64,000 nt of DNA from Kiritimatiellia bacterium (GCA_016296065.1 JAEDKA010000013.1:1-64000); one strand, 5' to 3'; positions 21,454 to 30,682 are shown, counted from the first letter of the stretch. The notes: generated by a model from the sequence alone, not told the origin. A program made the numbers and translations.

Positions 21454-22163
21454 AAAGACTTTGCATTCTGCTTGCGCTCGCCGCGTTCGCCGGATGTTCC
21501 GAAGGGGACAGGGGCGGCCCGGTCGATCCGCGCGTCACCGATGCGTCGCGTCCGCTCCTTCTCATGACGTTTCCTTCGGTGCCTCCGTTTTCCTACAGGA
21601 ACGAGGCCGGCGAAATCGTCGGCACGGACATCGACCTTGCGCGGCGGATCGCCGCCAGGATGGGGAGGGAGCTTGTCGTCGAAGGCGCGAACTTCAACGA
21701 AATCCTGCCTAGGCTGAAGGCGGGCACGGCCGACATGGGAATCGCCGCAATCGCCATCACCGACGCCCGCCGCCGCGACGTCGACTTCTCAGAGCCCTAC
21801 GACGAATGCGGCGGGTGCTTTCTGTACCGGAAGGACGGACGCAAGCCGCGCATGTCGCAGATATCCACTTGCCGCGTCGCAGTCGAGTCGGACACGGTCG
21901 ACGACCTTTATCTCTGCCTTCACGGATGCGACCCCATGCGCTTCGCCCATGTCAACGAAGCGCTCGAAGCGCTCGAAAAGGACGAGGTCGATGCGGTGTT
22001 CTTCGACGCGATGCAGCTTAAGACCAGGGCCGAGTCGTCGGGCGGACGGCTTCTGGTGACGCCGCTTGAGACCAGATACATCTACGGAGTCGCCGTTGAC
22101 AAGCGCCGTCCCGACGTGCTTGCCGCGGCCAACGCCGTCATTGCGGAAGGGAGGGCGAAATGA
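21450..22163 (+). CDS. Periplasmic solute-binding lipoprotein (SBP family 3)
   Basis: A 237-residue protein with lipobox LAAFAGC (signal peptidase II site at Cys15) and the family 3 binding fold: LLMTFPSVPPFSYRNEAGEIVGTDIDLARRIAARMG, FNEILPRLKAGTADMGIAAIAIT, VDFSEPYDECGG, CRVAVESDTVDDLYL, VDAVFFDAMQL. No ABC permease is adjacent, so it may act as a sensor for the phosphatase rather than for uptake. Cysteines in YDECGGCFLYR and STC could form a disulfide. ATGA overlaps on both sides show strong coupling. Confidence 0.8.
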   Translation: MKRLCILLALAAFAGCSEGDRGGPVDPRVTDASRPLLLMTFPSVPPFSYRNEAGEIVGTDIDLARRIAARMGRELVVEGANFNEILPRLKAGTADMGIAAIAITDARRRDVDFSEPYDECGGCFLYRKDGRKPRMSQISTCRVAVESDTVDDLYLCLHGCDPMRFAHVNEALEALEKDEVDAVFFDAMQLKTRAESSGGRLLVTPLETRYIYGVAVDKRRPDVLAAANAVIAEGRAK

Positions 22164-24190
22164 CGCAGCGCCGTAGCCTGAACCTGAAGCTGGTCCTCAG
22201 CGTGCTGGCGGCGTTCCTGCTGTCGATGGCCTTCACGTGGTTCCTCCACAGCCGGCTTTCGGAGCGCGACGCCTACAAGCTGATCGACAGCACGTTCGAA
22301 AGCGTGGAAGACGAGATCACGGACTGCGTCGACGAGCGACTCGTCCGACAGTGCATGGCAGTCCGTGAGAGGCTCGACGAGGGCTATCCGACCGACCTGC
22401 GGTCCCTTCAGGACCTTGCGCGCGAGATGGGCGTAACTGAAATCAGCATCGCCGACGCGAAGGGCGACATCATCCATGCCTCGGTGCAGGACTACCTTGC
22501 CGCCCCCGGGAAGCCGGCCTTCAACTTCAGGACGGCGGGCGGCAAGGCGGAGGACATGATGTGCCTCGTCGACGGATTCGCGACGGAGTACTGCCAGCCG
22601 TACCGCTCCAACACCGCGAACGGCGCGTGGCGCAAGTTCGTGGGGGTCTGGATGCCGACGACGGGCGGATTCGTCGAGATCGGCTGCGACGGCGCGTCCC
22701 TGCGGGCTCTCTCCCGCGCGTCCCTCGTCGACCTCTTCCGCAACTGGCGCGTCGGCGGCACGGGCGGGATCGTGGTGACAACGATGTCAGGGCTTGTCCT
22801 CTCCGACTACGAGGAGCCGAACCGCGAGGGCGCGCAGTGGGAGGAGCCGGACGACTCGTTCTACTGGAAGCGCAAGGAGATCGAGGGCTTCCCGACGTAC
22901 GTAATGATCCCGCGCGATTCCGCCGCCGTGCAGCGCGACGTCCTCGTTGGCGCGACGGCGGTGCTCAACGGCGCGGCGCTCGTGTTCGTCGCGCTGCTCG
23001 TCGGGTTTGTGATCTCCGCCTTCGTCCGCAACCAGATCAAGCTGCAGACGGCGAAGGAGCTCAAGATGGCGACGGACATACAGCTGGCGGCGATCCCCAA
23101 CGTGTTCCCTCCGTTTCCGGACGAGACGAGCTTCGACATCTGGGCGTCGATGGACACGGCCAAGGAGGTCGGAGGCGACTTCTACGACTTCTACTTCACC
23201 GGGTCCGACCGCGTGCTGTTCCTCGTCGCGGACGTGAGCGGGAAGGGCGTGCCGGCCGCGATGTTCATGATGAGGGCGAAGGCGCTCATAAAGAGCGTCG
23301 CCCAGACCGGCAAGCAGATCGGGCAGGTCTTCGAGGAGGCGAACGACGCGCTCTGCGAGGGGAACTCCTCCAACACGTTCGTCACGGTCTGGGCGGGCGA
23401 GCTGAACATTCGCACGGGTCACGTGTCGTACGTGAACGCCGGGCACAATCCGCCGATCGTGAGGCTCGGCGGGAAGGTCGAGTACCTCAGGTCTCGCCCC
23501 TCGCTCGTCCTCGGTGCGATGGCGGGCGCGCGCTACCGCGTCAACGAGCTGCAGCTCGAGCCGGGCGACGCGATATACCTCTACACCGACGGAATCGTCG
23601 AGCAGCACAACGCGGCCGGGGAGCTCTACGGCGACGACCGGCTCCTCAAGACGGTTTCGGGCTGCACCAAGAGGCGCGACGGACTCCTCTCGACGGTCAT
23701 AGCCGACGTTCGCCGCCACGCCGCGGGCGCGGAGCAGGCGGACGACTGCACGCAGCTCGTCCTGCGCTACCGCGGCGAGCCCGAGACGTTCTCGGGCGAG
23801 TACAGGCCGACGATGGAGGACCTCGCGAAGGCGTCCGCAGACCTCGCGAAGGCGCTCGAGGGCGTTCCGGACGACTGCGCCAACATCATGATGGTCGCCT
23901 CGGACGAGATATTCGCGAACATCGTGCGCTATTCGGGCGCGACGGACTGGACGCTCACGGTCGAGCGCACGCACCATCCGGACGGCGTGCGACTCGTGAT
24001 AACGGACAACGGCAAGCCGTTCGACCCGCTCTCGTACCGCGACCCCGACACGACGCTCTGCGCAGACGACCGCGAGGTCGGGGGACTTGGAATCTTGATC
24101 GTCAAGAAGACGATGTCGCCTGTCACCTACAGGCGGAACAACGACAGGAACATACTTACAATGGGAAAAGAATATGGAGATCAAAACTAA
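22160..24190 (+). CDS. Membrane SpoIIE-type PP2C phosphatase with GHKL kinase tail
   Basis: A 676-residue sensor. TM1 at about 10-28, an extracellular sensing domain (about 30-265), TM2 at about 275-293 (NGAALVFVALLVGFVISAFV), then a PP2C/SpoIIE domain with EVGGDFYDFY (Asp metal ligands, about 340), FLVADVSGKGVPAAMFM, FVTVWAGELN, VNAGHNPPIV and IYLYTDGIVEQHN, DDCTQLVL. The last 130 residues are RsbW-like: MVASDEIFANIVRYSG (N box), VRLVITDNGKPFDP (G1) and GGLGILIVKKTM (G2). It should dephosphorylate the STAS protein encoded next, on a signal from outside, with its own kinase domain opposing. Confidence 0.88.
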   Translation: MTQRRSLNLKLVLSVLAAFLLSMAFTWFLHSRLSERDAYKLIDSTFESVEDEITDCVDERLVRQCMAVRERLDEGYPTDLRSLQDLAREMGVTEISIADAKGDIIHASVQDYLAAPGKPAFNFRTAGGKAEDMMCLVDGFATEYCQPYRSNTANGAWRKFVGVWMPTTGGFVEIGCDGASLRALSRASLVDLFRNWRVGGTGGIVVTTMSGLVLSDYEEPNREGAQWEEPDDSFYWKRKEIEGFPTYVMIPRDSAAVQRDVLVGATAVLNGAALVFVALLVGFVISAFVRNQIKLQTAKELKMATDIQLAAIPNVFPPFPDETSFDIWASMDTAKEVGGDFYDFYFTGSDRVLFLVADVSGKGVPAAMFMMRAKALIKSVAQTGKQIGQVFEEANDALCEGNSSNTFVTVWAGELNIRTGHVSYVNAGHNPPIVRLGGKVEYLRSRPSLVLGAMAGARYRVNELQLEPGDAIYLYTDGIVEQHNAAGELYGDDRLLKTVSGCTKRRDGLLSTVIADVRRHAAGAEQADDCTQLVLRYRGEPETFSGEYRPTMEDLAKASADLAKALEGVPDDCANIMMVASDEIFANIVRYSGATDWTLTVERTHHPDGVRLVITDNGKPFDPLSYRDPDTTLCADDREVGGLGILIVKKTMSPVTYRRNNDRNILTMGKEYGDQN

Positions 24191-24467
24191 TACAGATGGA
24201 AGCACGCTGACCATTTCCGTCAGCGGACGCGTGGACACAGTCACGGCACCCGAGCTCGAGGCGGGGCTCAAGTTCGGCGACGCGAAGCAGGTCGTTCTCG
24301 ATCTCGCGGACGTGCCCTACATGAGCTCTGCGGGGCTTAGGCTGCTCCTCACCGCCCACAAGACGATGATGGCGAAGGGCGGCGAGCTCAAGATCGCGAA
24401 CATACAGCCCACCGTCAAGGAAGTGCTGGACATCACCGGCTTCTCGGACATCCTGAACCTCGTATAA
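24174..24467 (+). CDS. STAS-domain anti-anti-sigma-type protein
   Basis: A 97-residue single STAS domain: LTISVSGRVDTVTAPELE, then VVLDLADVPYMSSAGLRLLL, where Ser52 of SSAGLR is the expected phosphorylation site, then LKIANIQPTVKEVLDITGF. It overlaps the phosphatase gene by 17 bp. In known modules such proteins switch partners between a GHKL kinase and an output. No sigma factor gene is nearby; the MATE tail and the phosphatase tail are candidate partners. Confidence 0.88.
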   Translation: MEIKTNTDGSTLTISVSGRVDTVTAPELEAGLKFGDAKQVVLDLADVPYMSSAGLRLLLTAHKTMMAKGGELKIANIQPTVKEVLDITGFSDILNLV

Positions 24468-24488
24468 TGGACGAAAGGCCAAGTTGAG

Positions 24489-26162
24489 ATGAGCGACATC
24501 AAGGAATCGATTCGTCGGCTCGAGAAGACGATTCTCGAGGACGGGAAGGTAGACCGCGCCGAGGCGGTGCTGCTCCTCACGTACGCGAAGGAGCGCATCA
24601 AGCAGAGCGACGAGATGGCCGAGTTCGTGCAGGCCCTGGAGGACGTGCTCGAAGACGGCGTCGTGACGCCGGAGGAGTCCATCAGGATCGGCGCCCACCT
24701 CAAGTGGCTGACACGCGAGGCCGAGAGCGAGGAGCCCGAGACGACGTTCCTCGGCAGGATATTCAAGCTCAAGCGGAACAGGACCACGGTGCGCACCGAG
24801 TTCGTTGCGGGCCTCACGACGTTCATGACGATGGCGTACATCCTCGCCGTCAACCCGAGCATCCTGTCCGCCGCTGGCATCCCGAAGGGCGGCGTTTTCG
24901 TGGCGACCGCCGTCGCCGCGGTGGTGGGCACGCTCCTCATGGCGTTCATGTCGAACTATCCGTTCGTCCTCGCCCCGGGAATGGGCCTCAACGCGTTCCT
25001 CACGTTCGGCGTCGTCCTGGGCATGGGCTACAGCTGGCAGTTCGCGCTGCTCGCCGTGTTCGTCGAGGGGCTTGTGTTCCTTGCGCTCTCCCTCACTCCC
25101 GTCCGCGAGGGGATATTCAACGCTATTCCGATATCGCTCAAGAAGGCGGTCGCAGCGGGCATTGGCCTATTCATCTGCCTTATTGCGATGAAGACGGCCG
25201 GCATCATCGTCGACAGCCCGGCCACGCTCGTGTCGATGGTGAAGTTCACCGAGGTGCCGTTCCACACCAGCGGAATCTGCGCCGTGCTCGCGCTCCTCGG
25301 AACGGTCTTCACGGGCTTTCTGCTCGTCAAGGGGCTGAAGGGGGCGATCCTCTTCGGAATCCTCTTCACGTGGGGACTGGGAATGGCCGCGCAGGCGTGC
25401 GGCGCGTACATTCCCGATCCCGCCGCCGGTTTCTTCTCGCTCTATCCCGACTTCTCGGTGAAGGGCCTCGCCCAGAACTTCTCAGAGTTCGGCTCGACCG
25501 TCGGCGCGCTCTTCAATCCGGAAGGCTGGACGCACACCGTGAAGGGCGAGGTCGTCGGCTCGGGCTGGTCGCTCGTCAAGTCGCTCGACTTCTTCGTCGT
25601 GATGTTCGCGTTCTTCTTCGTCGACCTCTTCGACACGCTCGGCACGCTGATCGGCGTGTCGATGAAGGGCGGGTTCCTCGACAAGACCGGCAAGCTCCCG
25701 CGCATCTCCGGCGCGCTCTGCGCCGACTCCATCGCGACCTCCGTGGGCGCGGTGTTCGGCACTTCCACGACGACGACGTTCGTGGAGTCCGCCTCCGGCG
25801 TGATGGCCGGCGGCAAGACCGGCCTCACGGGCGTCACGTCCGCCGCGTTCTTCGCCGCCGCGCTCGTATTCGCGCCGATATTCCTAGCGATCCCCGGCTT
25901 CGCGACGGCGCCTGCGCTCATCATCGTCGGATACATGATGCTCTCCTCGTGCGCGGACATCGAATGGCAGGACGCAGGCGCCGCGGTGCCCGCGTTCCTC
26001 ACGATCGCCGCGATGCCGTTCACCTACTCGATTTCGGACGGCATCATGTTCGGGGTCATCGCGTACACGGTCATCAATGCGCTTGCGTGCAACTTCAAGC
26101 GCATCCACTGGATCATGTACATTCTTACGGCGATCTTCGTCGCCAAGTACGCCGTGATGTGA
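24489..26162 (+). CDS. NCS2/AzgA-type purine (guanine/hypoxanthine) permease with extra N-terminal helical domain
   Basis: A 557-residue protein. Residues about 85-557 are an AzgA/PbuG-like permease (TEFVAGLTTFMTMAYILAVN, GMGLNAFLTFGVV, KKAVAAGIGLFICLIAMK, FFVDLFDTLGTLIG, VFGTSTTTTFVESASGV), importing guanine, hypoxanthine or adenine with protons. Residues 1-75 are an added domain with two DG units (D18-G19 and D56-G57, the latter DGVVTPEES) also present on Apt and on the uracil permease of this cluster. The SD is weak (AAAGGCCAAG). The permease part is complete. Confidence 0.88.
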   Translation: MSDIKESIRRLEKTILEDGKVDRAEAVLLLTYAKERIKQSDEMAEFVQALEDVLEDGVVTPEESIRIGAHLKWLTREAESEEPETTFLGRIFKLKRNRTTVRTEFVAGLTTFMTMAYILAVNPSILSAAGIPKGGVFVATAVAAVVGTLLMAFMSNYPFVLAPGMGLNAFLTFGVVLGMGYSWQFALLAVFVEGLVFLALSLTPVREGIFNAIPISLKKAVAAGIGLFICLIAMKTAGIIVDSPATLVSMVKFTEVPFHTSGICAVLALLGTVFTGFLLVKGLKGAILFGILFTWGLGMAAQACGAYIPDPAAGFFSLYPDFSVKGLAQNFSEFGSTVGALFNPEGWTHTVKGEVVGSGWSLVKSLDFFVVMFAFFFVDLFDTLGTLIGVSMKGGFLDKTGKLPRISGALCADSIATSVGAVFGTSTTTTFVESASGVMAGGKTGLTGVTSAAFFAAALVFAPIFLAIPGFATAPALIIVGYMMLSSCADIEWQDAGAAVPAFLTIAAMPFTYSISDGIMFGVIAYTVINALACNFKRIHWIMYILTAIFVAKYAVM

Positions 26163-26172
26163 GGAGGTAGGT

Positions 26173-26943
26173 ATGGTTGGAGACTACAGGCTGCTCAAGA
26201 TTCTCGATTCGCTTCGGATGGCGGTGATGTTCGACGGACGCGTCACGCTGGGCGAGACGTCGGTCATACTGAGGACGATCCGTCCGTTCGTGCTGAAGGG
26301 CGAACCCGGCGCATGCGAGCTGGACGCGCTGCTGCAGCGCGTGCGCCAGGACGGCGTGGTTACGGACGAGGAGTCGAACCAGATCGCAAGGCTCATGGAC
26401 AAGCTCCTCGCGGGGCGTCCGCGCCTCGCCGACTACGTCCGCGAGATTCCGGACTTCCCGAAGCCCGGCATCCTCTTCCGCGACGTTACCGGAATCCTCG
26501 AGTCCGGAGAGGGCTTCAACCTCGCCCTCTCCGAGATCGCCGAGGCGCTGGAGGGCGTAAGCTTCGACCTCGTCGCGGCGCCGGAATCGCGCGGCTTCAT
26601 CTTCGGCGCGGCCATCGCCGCGCGCTTCGGCAAGGCGTTCGTGCCGATCCGCAAGCCAGGGAAGCTCCCGCGCCGGACCATCTCGGAGGACTACGAGCTC
26701 GAGTACGGCAAGGCGACGCTGCACATGCACGCCGACGCCGTGATACGCGGGGAGAAGGCCGTCATAGTCGACGACCTCCTCGCGACCGGCGGAACGGCCA
26801 AGGCGGCCGCGAAGCTCGTCGAACGGCTCGGCGGCACGGTCGTCAAGATGATCTTCCCGATCGAGCTCGAGGGCTTCGGCGCGCGGAAGGGGCTTCTGAA
26901 GAACTACGACGTGGCCTCGCTTCTCAAGTACCCAGGCAAATAG
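26173..26943 (+). CDS. apt: Adenine phosphoribosyltransferase with extra N-terminal helical domain
   Basis: A 256-residue protein against about 175 for usual Apt. The enzyme starts near residue 87 (LADYVREIPDFPKPGILFRDVTG), with APESRGFIFGAAIA, PIRKPGKLP, and the PRPP loop AVIVDDLLATGGTAKAA (about 197-213), so AMP formation from adenine and PRPP is expected. Residues 1-82 are the additional domain: FDGRVTLGE (D21-G22) and DGVVTDEES (from D60), matching the N-termini of the two permeases at the same spacing. SD AGGAGG precedes the ATG, 10 bp after the permease gene. Confidence 0.9.
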   Translation: MVGDYRLLKILDSLRMAVMFDGRVTLGETSVILRTIRPFVLKGEPGACELDALLQRVRQDGVVTDEESNQIARLMDKLLAGRPRLADYVREIPDFPKPGILFRDVTGILESGEGFNLALSEIAEALEGVSFDLVAAPESRGFIFGAAIAARFGKAFVPIRKPGKLPRRTISEDYELEYGKATLHMHADAVIRGEKAVIVDDLLATGGTAKAAAKLVERLGGTVVKMIFPIELEGFGARKGLLKNYDVASLLKYPGK

Positions 26944-27028
26944 CCGGGAGCGGGCCTTTGGACATAAAAATCAAAACTTTGAAACTGCATAGACACTAAG
27001 ACTTCAAAACTGCTTTCGGGGGGAAAGA
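26944..27028. other. 85-bp AT-richer gap before the symporter gene
   Basis: It breaks the tight packing of the cluster and is A-rich, so an internal promoter is possible, but no clear -35/-10 pair is visible. It ends in a strong GGGGGGAAAG SD. Confidence 0.3.
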
Positions 27029-28336
27029 ATGAAGATACCGCTAATAGGAAAGATTCTCATTGGATTTGTGCTAGGCACCACGCTGGGCCTAGTGCTCTCG
27101 GAGTGCTGCGCTCCTGAAACGACCGCGAAGATACTGCCATGGGTGGCGCCGTTCGGCAATGTCCTCGTCGCGATGCTGAAGATGGTCGTGTACCCGATCA
27201 TCCTCTTCTCGCTTATACTCGGCGCGGCCTCGCTGCCGCTCAAGAAGTCCGGCAAGGTGGGCGGAATGGTCCTCGTGTGGTATTTCGCGACGTCCGTCTT
27301 CGCGACTGTCTTCGGCGTCGCCCTGGCGTACATGATGAATCCGTCCATGGCAAACGCCAGCCAGGCCGCCGGCTCCAACCTCGACGCCGTCGCCAAGATG
27401 TCGACATCCGGCGGCTCGGGCTCGTTCGGAGCGTTCGTAACGGGGCTCTTCCAGAATCCGTTCGCCGCGCTCGCCAACGGACAGTTCCTGCCGATCATCG
27501 TGTTCTCGATCGGGTTCGGACTCTGCGCGCGCTGGCTGCTCGACTCGTCCGAGACTGGCGGGCAGACGCGCAAGGCGGTGGAGGCGGCAGTGCTCGTCTG
27601 CGACGGCGCGCAGAAGATATCGTTCAAGCTCATCGACTGCGTCATCCACTACTTCCCGATCGGAGTCTTCGCGCTATCCGTCGTCAACTTCGCCGAGAAC
27701 GGCGTGCTGCTCTTCGGCCCCTACGCCAAGATAACGCTCTGCGTCGTGGTGGGCGTGGTCTCGATGATCCTCTTCGTATACCCGGCCGCGCTGGCCGTCT
27801 TCTGCAGGGAGAACCCGTACCGCGTGCTCATGCGCATGCGTGAGCCCATCATCACCGCCTTCGTCACGCGCTCCAGCGCGGCGACCCTGCCCGTCTCGTT
27901 CAAGTCCGCCGACGCGCTCGGCGTGGACCGCAAGCTCTCCTCGTTCTCCCTGCCCATGGGCGCGACCGTAAACATGGACGGCGTGTGCGTCCACCTGCCG
28001 GTGTTCGTCATCCTCGCCGCGAACATGTTCGGACACGAGCTCGGCGTCCTCCAGATCGCGACGCTCTGCGTCTCGATTGTCTTCGCCTCCGTCGGCGCCG
28101 GCGGAATCCCTGGCGGGTCCGTCTTCCTCCTCTTCATGGTGCTCGAGAACATGGGCCTCCCGGCCGACCAGGTCGCGCTCGTCGTGGCGCTCTGCCTCGG
28201 CATCAACCCGATACTCGACATGTTCGAGACGTGCTGCAACGTCACGGGCGACAACGTGTGCACGTACATCGTCGCCAGGAAGAGCGGACTTGTAAAAGTG
28301 CCTGATTCAGGCCGAAACGAAACTGAAAGGAAATAA
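27029..28336 (+). CDS. Dicarboxylate/amino acid:cation symporter (DAACS family)
   Basis: A 435-residue SDF-family transporter: KIPLIGKILIGFVLGTTLGL start, MLKMVVYPIILFSLILGAASL, the serine-rich hairpin FVTRSSAATLPVSF (about 282-295), LPMGATVNMDGV (the NMDG cation/substrate motif, about 308-318), SVGAGGIPGGSVFLLFMVLE and NPILDMFETCCNVTGDN. It imports glutamate, aspartate or C4-dicarboxylates with Na+ or H+. It sits between apt and the uracil permease, perhaps supplying aspartate for nucleotide synthesis; that link is inferred from position. Confidence 0.9.
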   Translation: MKIPLIGKILIGFVLGTTLGLVLSECCAPETTAKILPWVAPFGNVLVAMLKMVVYPIILFSLILGAASLPLKKSGKVGGMVLVWYFATSVFATVFGVALAYMMNPSMANASQAAGSNLDAVAKMSTSGGSGSFGAFVTGLFQNPFAALANGQFLPIIVFSIGFGLCARWLLDSSETGGQTRKAVEAAVLVCDGAQKISFKLIDCVIHYFPIGVFALSVVNFAENGVLLFGPYAKITLCVVVGVVSMILFVYPAALAVFCRENPYRVLMRMREPIITAFVTRSSAATLPVSFKSADALGVDRKLSSFSLPMGATVNMDGVCVHLPVFVILAANMFGHELGVLQIATLCVSIVFASVGAGGIPGGSVFLLFMVLENMGLPADQVALVVALCLGINPILDMFETCCNVTGDNVCTYIVARKSGLVKVPDSGRNETERK

Positions 28337-28337
28337 G

Positions 28338-29984
28338 ATGGCGGAAATCACAACTGCGGACAACTGGACCCTTTCGCTGCTTATAACGGCGGCGGAGAAG
28401 TTCACGTTTGCGGACGGCAAGGCCGACATAGACGAGACGAAGGCGTTGATAGGCCTCGTCCACCCGTTTGCGGCGAGGGACGCAAACCTCACCAAGTTCG
28501 AGCAGATCCTGCTCGCGGTTGCCGACGACGGAATCGTGACCCCCGAGGAGTCGGCGGAGCTCGCTGCGGCCATTGCCCTGCTTCGGGCCAAGTACCAGGC
28601 TTCAGACGCAGTCTACGACGCGCGCACCCTGGGCATCCCGAAGATGGCGGTTCTCGGGGTGCAGCACATGTTCGCCATGTTCGGCGCGACTATCCTCGTG
28701 CCTATCCTCACCGGACTCTCCCCGAGCGCCACGCTCCTCTGGGCTGGACTCGGCACGCTGCTCTTCCACCTCCTCACAAAGCGGATGGTCCCGGCTTTCC
28801 TCGGCTCGTCGTTTGCATACCTCGCCGGATACTTCGCGCTCGCCGGGATGGCGGGCACGGCCGGATTCGAGGACTGCGACAAGACGAAGATGCTGCAGTA
28901 TGCCTGCCTGGGCGTCGCGTCGTCCTCGCTTTTGTACTTCGTCGTATCGGGGTTCGTCAAGGCCTGCGGCGTGAAGACGGTGATGAAGTTCTTCCCGCCC
29001 GTCGTGACGGGGCCGATCATCGTCGGCATCGGACTCGTCCTTGCGCCTGTCGCAATCAACAGCTGCACGACGGACTGGCCCGTCGCGCTAGTCGCTATAG
29101 CGACCGTTATCGCGTTCTCGATCTTCGGGCGAGGCATGTTCAAGATCATTCCGATCCTCATGGGCGTCATCTTCTCGTATGTCGCCGCCGTGGTGCTCGG
29201 CAAGTTCGGCATGAGCCAGGCGATCGACTACTCGAACGTCGCGAACGCCGCGTGGATCGGCCTCCCAGTGAAGATGGGGAACACCGTCTTCCCGCTCCTG
29301 TCGAACCCCGACTGGGGCAGGATCACCAGCGCGATACTAATCGTCTTCCCGCTTGCCTTCGCGACGATCATGGAGCATGTCGGCGACGTCTCGGCGATCT
29401 CCTCCACCGTGAAGCGCAACTTCTTCGAGAATCCCGGCCTTCACCGCACGATGCTCGGCGACGGACTCGCCACGTGCCTCGCCTCGCTCTTCGGCGCGCC
29501 GGCGAACACGACGTACGGAGAGAACACCGGCGTCCTGTCGCTCTCGAGGGTGTATGATCCGCGCGTCATCCGCATCGCCGCGTGCCTCGCGATACTCGTC
29601 TCGTTCTGCCCGAAGTTCTCGGCGTTCATCGGAACGATCCCTGCGGCCACGATCGGCGGCGTTTCGTTCATCCTCTACGGAATGATCTCCGCAGTCGGCG
29701 TGAGAAACTTGGTCGAGAGCCAGGTGGATCTCGGCAAGTCGCGCAACATGCTCATCGCGGCGCTCATCCTCGTCCTCACGCTCGGCATCTCGTTCTCGAA
29801 GGCTGGCGCGATCGCGTTCACGGTGGGTTCGCTCAAGATCTCGCTCTCCGGCCTCGCCGTCGGCGCGCTGATGGGCATCGTGCTGAATGCCGTCCTTCCC
29901 GGAAAGGACTTCGCGTTCTCCGAGACCGCGCCCACGATCAAGGACGCGGACCGCTTCGGCGGCAAGAAGCCGGAAGGCAAGTGA
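28338..29984 (+). CDS. NCS2 uracil/xanthine permease (UraA-like) with extra N-terminal helical domain
   Basis: A 548-residue protein. From about residue 95 it is a UraA/xanthine permease (VLGVQHMFAMFGATILVPILTGL, LGSSFAYLAGY, FFPPVVTGPIIVGIGLVLAPVAI, TIMEHVGDVSAISS, GLATCLASLFGAPANTTYGENTGVL), a proton symporter for uracil or xanthine. Residues 1-90 carry the same additional domain as the purine permease and Apt: ADGKADIDE (D26-G27) and DGIVTPEES (from D64). The stop of the symporter gene is one base upstream and SD GAAAGGAAAT lies inside it. Confidence 0.9.
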   Translation: MAEITTADNWTLSLLITAAEKFTFADGKADIDETKALIGLVHPFAARDANLTKFEQILLAVADDGIVTPEESAELAAAIALLRAKYQASDAVYDARTLGIPKMAVLGVQHMFAMFGATILVPILTGLSPSATLLWAGLGTLLFHLLTKRMVPAFLGSSFAYLAGYFALAGMAGTAGFEDCDKTKMLQYACLGVASSSLLYFVVSGFVKACGVKTVMKFFPPVVTGPIIVGIGLVLAPVAINSCTTDWPVALVAIATVIAFSIFGRGMFKIIPILMGVIFSYVAAVVLGKFGMSQAIDYSNVANAAWIGLPVKMGNTVFPLLSNPDWGRITSAILIVFPLAFATIMEHVGDVSAISSTVKRNFFENPGLHRTMLGDGLATCLASLFGAPANTTYGENTGVLSLSRVYDPRVIRIAACLAILVSFCPKFSAFIGTIPAATIGGVSFILYGMISAVGVRNLVESQVDLGKSRNMLIAALILVLTLGISFSKAGAIAFTVGSLKISLSGLAVGALMGIVLNAVLPGKDFAFSETAPTIKDADRFGGKKPEGK

Positions 29985-30008
29985 CGGCGTCGGCGGCCTG
30001 GCGGGCGC

Positions 30009-30674
30009 TCAGGAATCCTGGGGTCCGCCGAGGCGCATGCAGATGCGGAAGAGGTGCTCGACGATGTGTTTGTCGAGCACCTTCTCTATGTAGGGGATGA
30101 GTTCGTGGCGGACCCTGTTCCGCTCGATGGAGACGTCTCCGTTGGAGGCGTCCTCGCGCCACTCCTCGCCGAACTTCCTGAGGTAGTCCTTGAGTTCCTC
30201 GTCGCGGCATCCGAGAAGGGGGCGGACGAACTTCACGCCGGCGACCTCGCTTGTCTCGCGTATGCCCGCGAGCGTCGCGCGTCGGAGCTTCATGAGGAAC
30301 GTCTCCGCGACGTCGTCCATATGGTGCCCGGTCGCGACGGCGTCGAGCCCGAGCGACTTCATGCATTTCGCGAAGAACGCGAGCCTCACGCGGCGCGCGG
30401 CCATCTCTATCGACTCGCCTCTATTTTGCACGACCTTCGCGTGCGTGCCGCGGAAGGGGACGCCGAGGCGCTTCGCGAGCGACTTTACGAACTGGTATTC
30501 CTCCTTCGACTCGGGTCTAAGCCCGTGGTCTACGTGCAGGACGACGAAGCGTTTTGAGGCGTTTTTCTTCTTCCCGCCCTTGGTGAGCAGGAAGGCGAGT
30601 GCGACGGAATCGGACCCGCCGCTGACGGCGAGTCCGATGCGTCCGGAAGGTAGTATGGATCTGTTTACTTTCAC
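30009..30674 (-). CDS. tilS: tRNA(Ile)-lysidine synthetase
   Basis: A 221-residue N-type ATP pyrophosphatase: GLAVSGGSDSVALA (P-loop), VLHVDHGLRPES, SIEMAARRVRLAFF, AVATGHHMDDVAETFLMKL, and the C-terminal EDASN...RNRVRHELIPY. TilS modifies C34 of the AUA-reading tRNA-Ile. It is the short form without the extra C-terminal domains of E. coli TilS. A GTG start at 30674 lies 8 bases after the -10, so the mRNA may be leaderless. Convergent with the permease gene. Confidence 0.9.
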   Translation of the reverse strand: MKVNRSILPSGRIGLAVSGGSDSVALAFLLTKGGKKKNASKRFVVLHVDHGLRPESKEEYQFVKSLAKRLGVPFRGTHAKVVQNRGESIEMAARRVRLAFFAKCMKSLGLDAVATGHHMDDVAETFLMKLRRATLAGIRETSEVAGVKFVRPLLGCRDEELKDYLRKFGEEWREDASNGDVSIERNRVRHELIPYIEKVLDKHIVEHLFRICMRLGGPQDS

Positions 30675-30682
30675 CCTTGCAC

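Noticed and set aside
24468..24488. Purine riboswitch before the purine permease
   Set aside because: Only 21 bp separate the STAS and permease genes, and the 85-bp gap before the symporter shows no purine-aptamer pattern.
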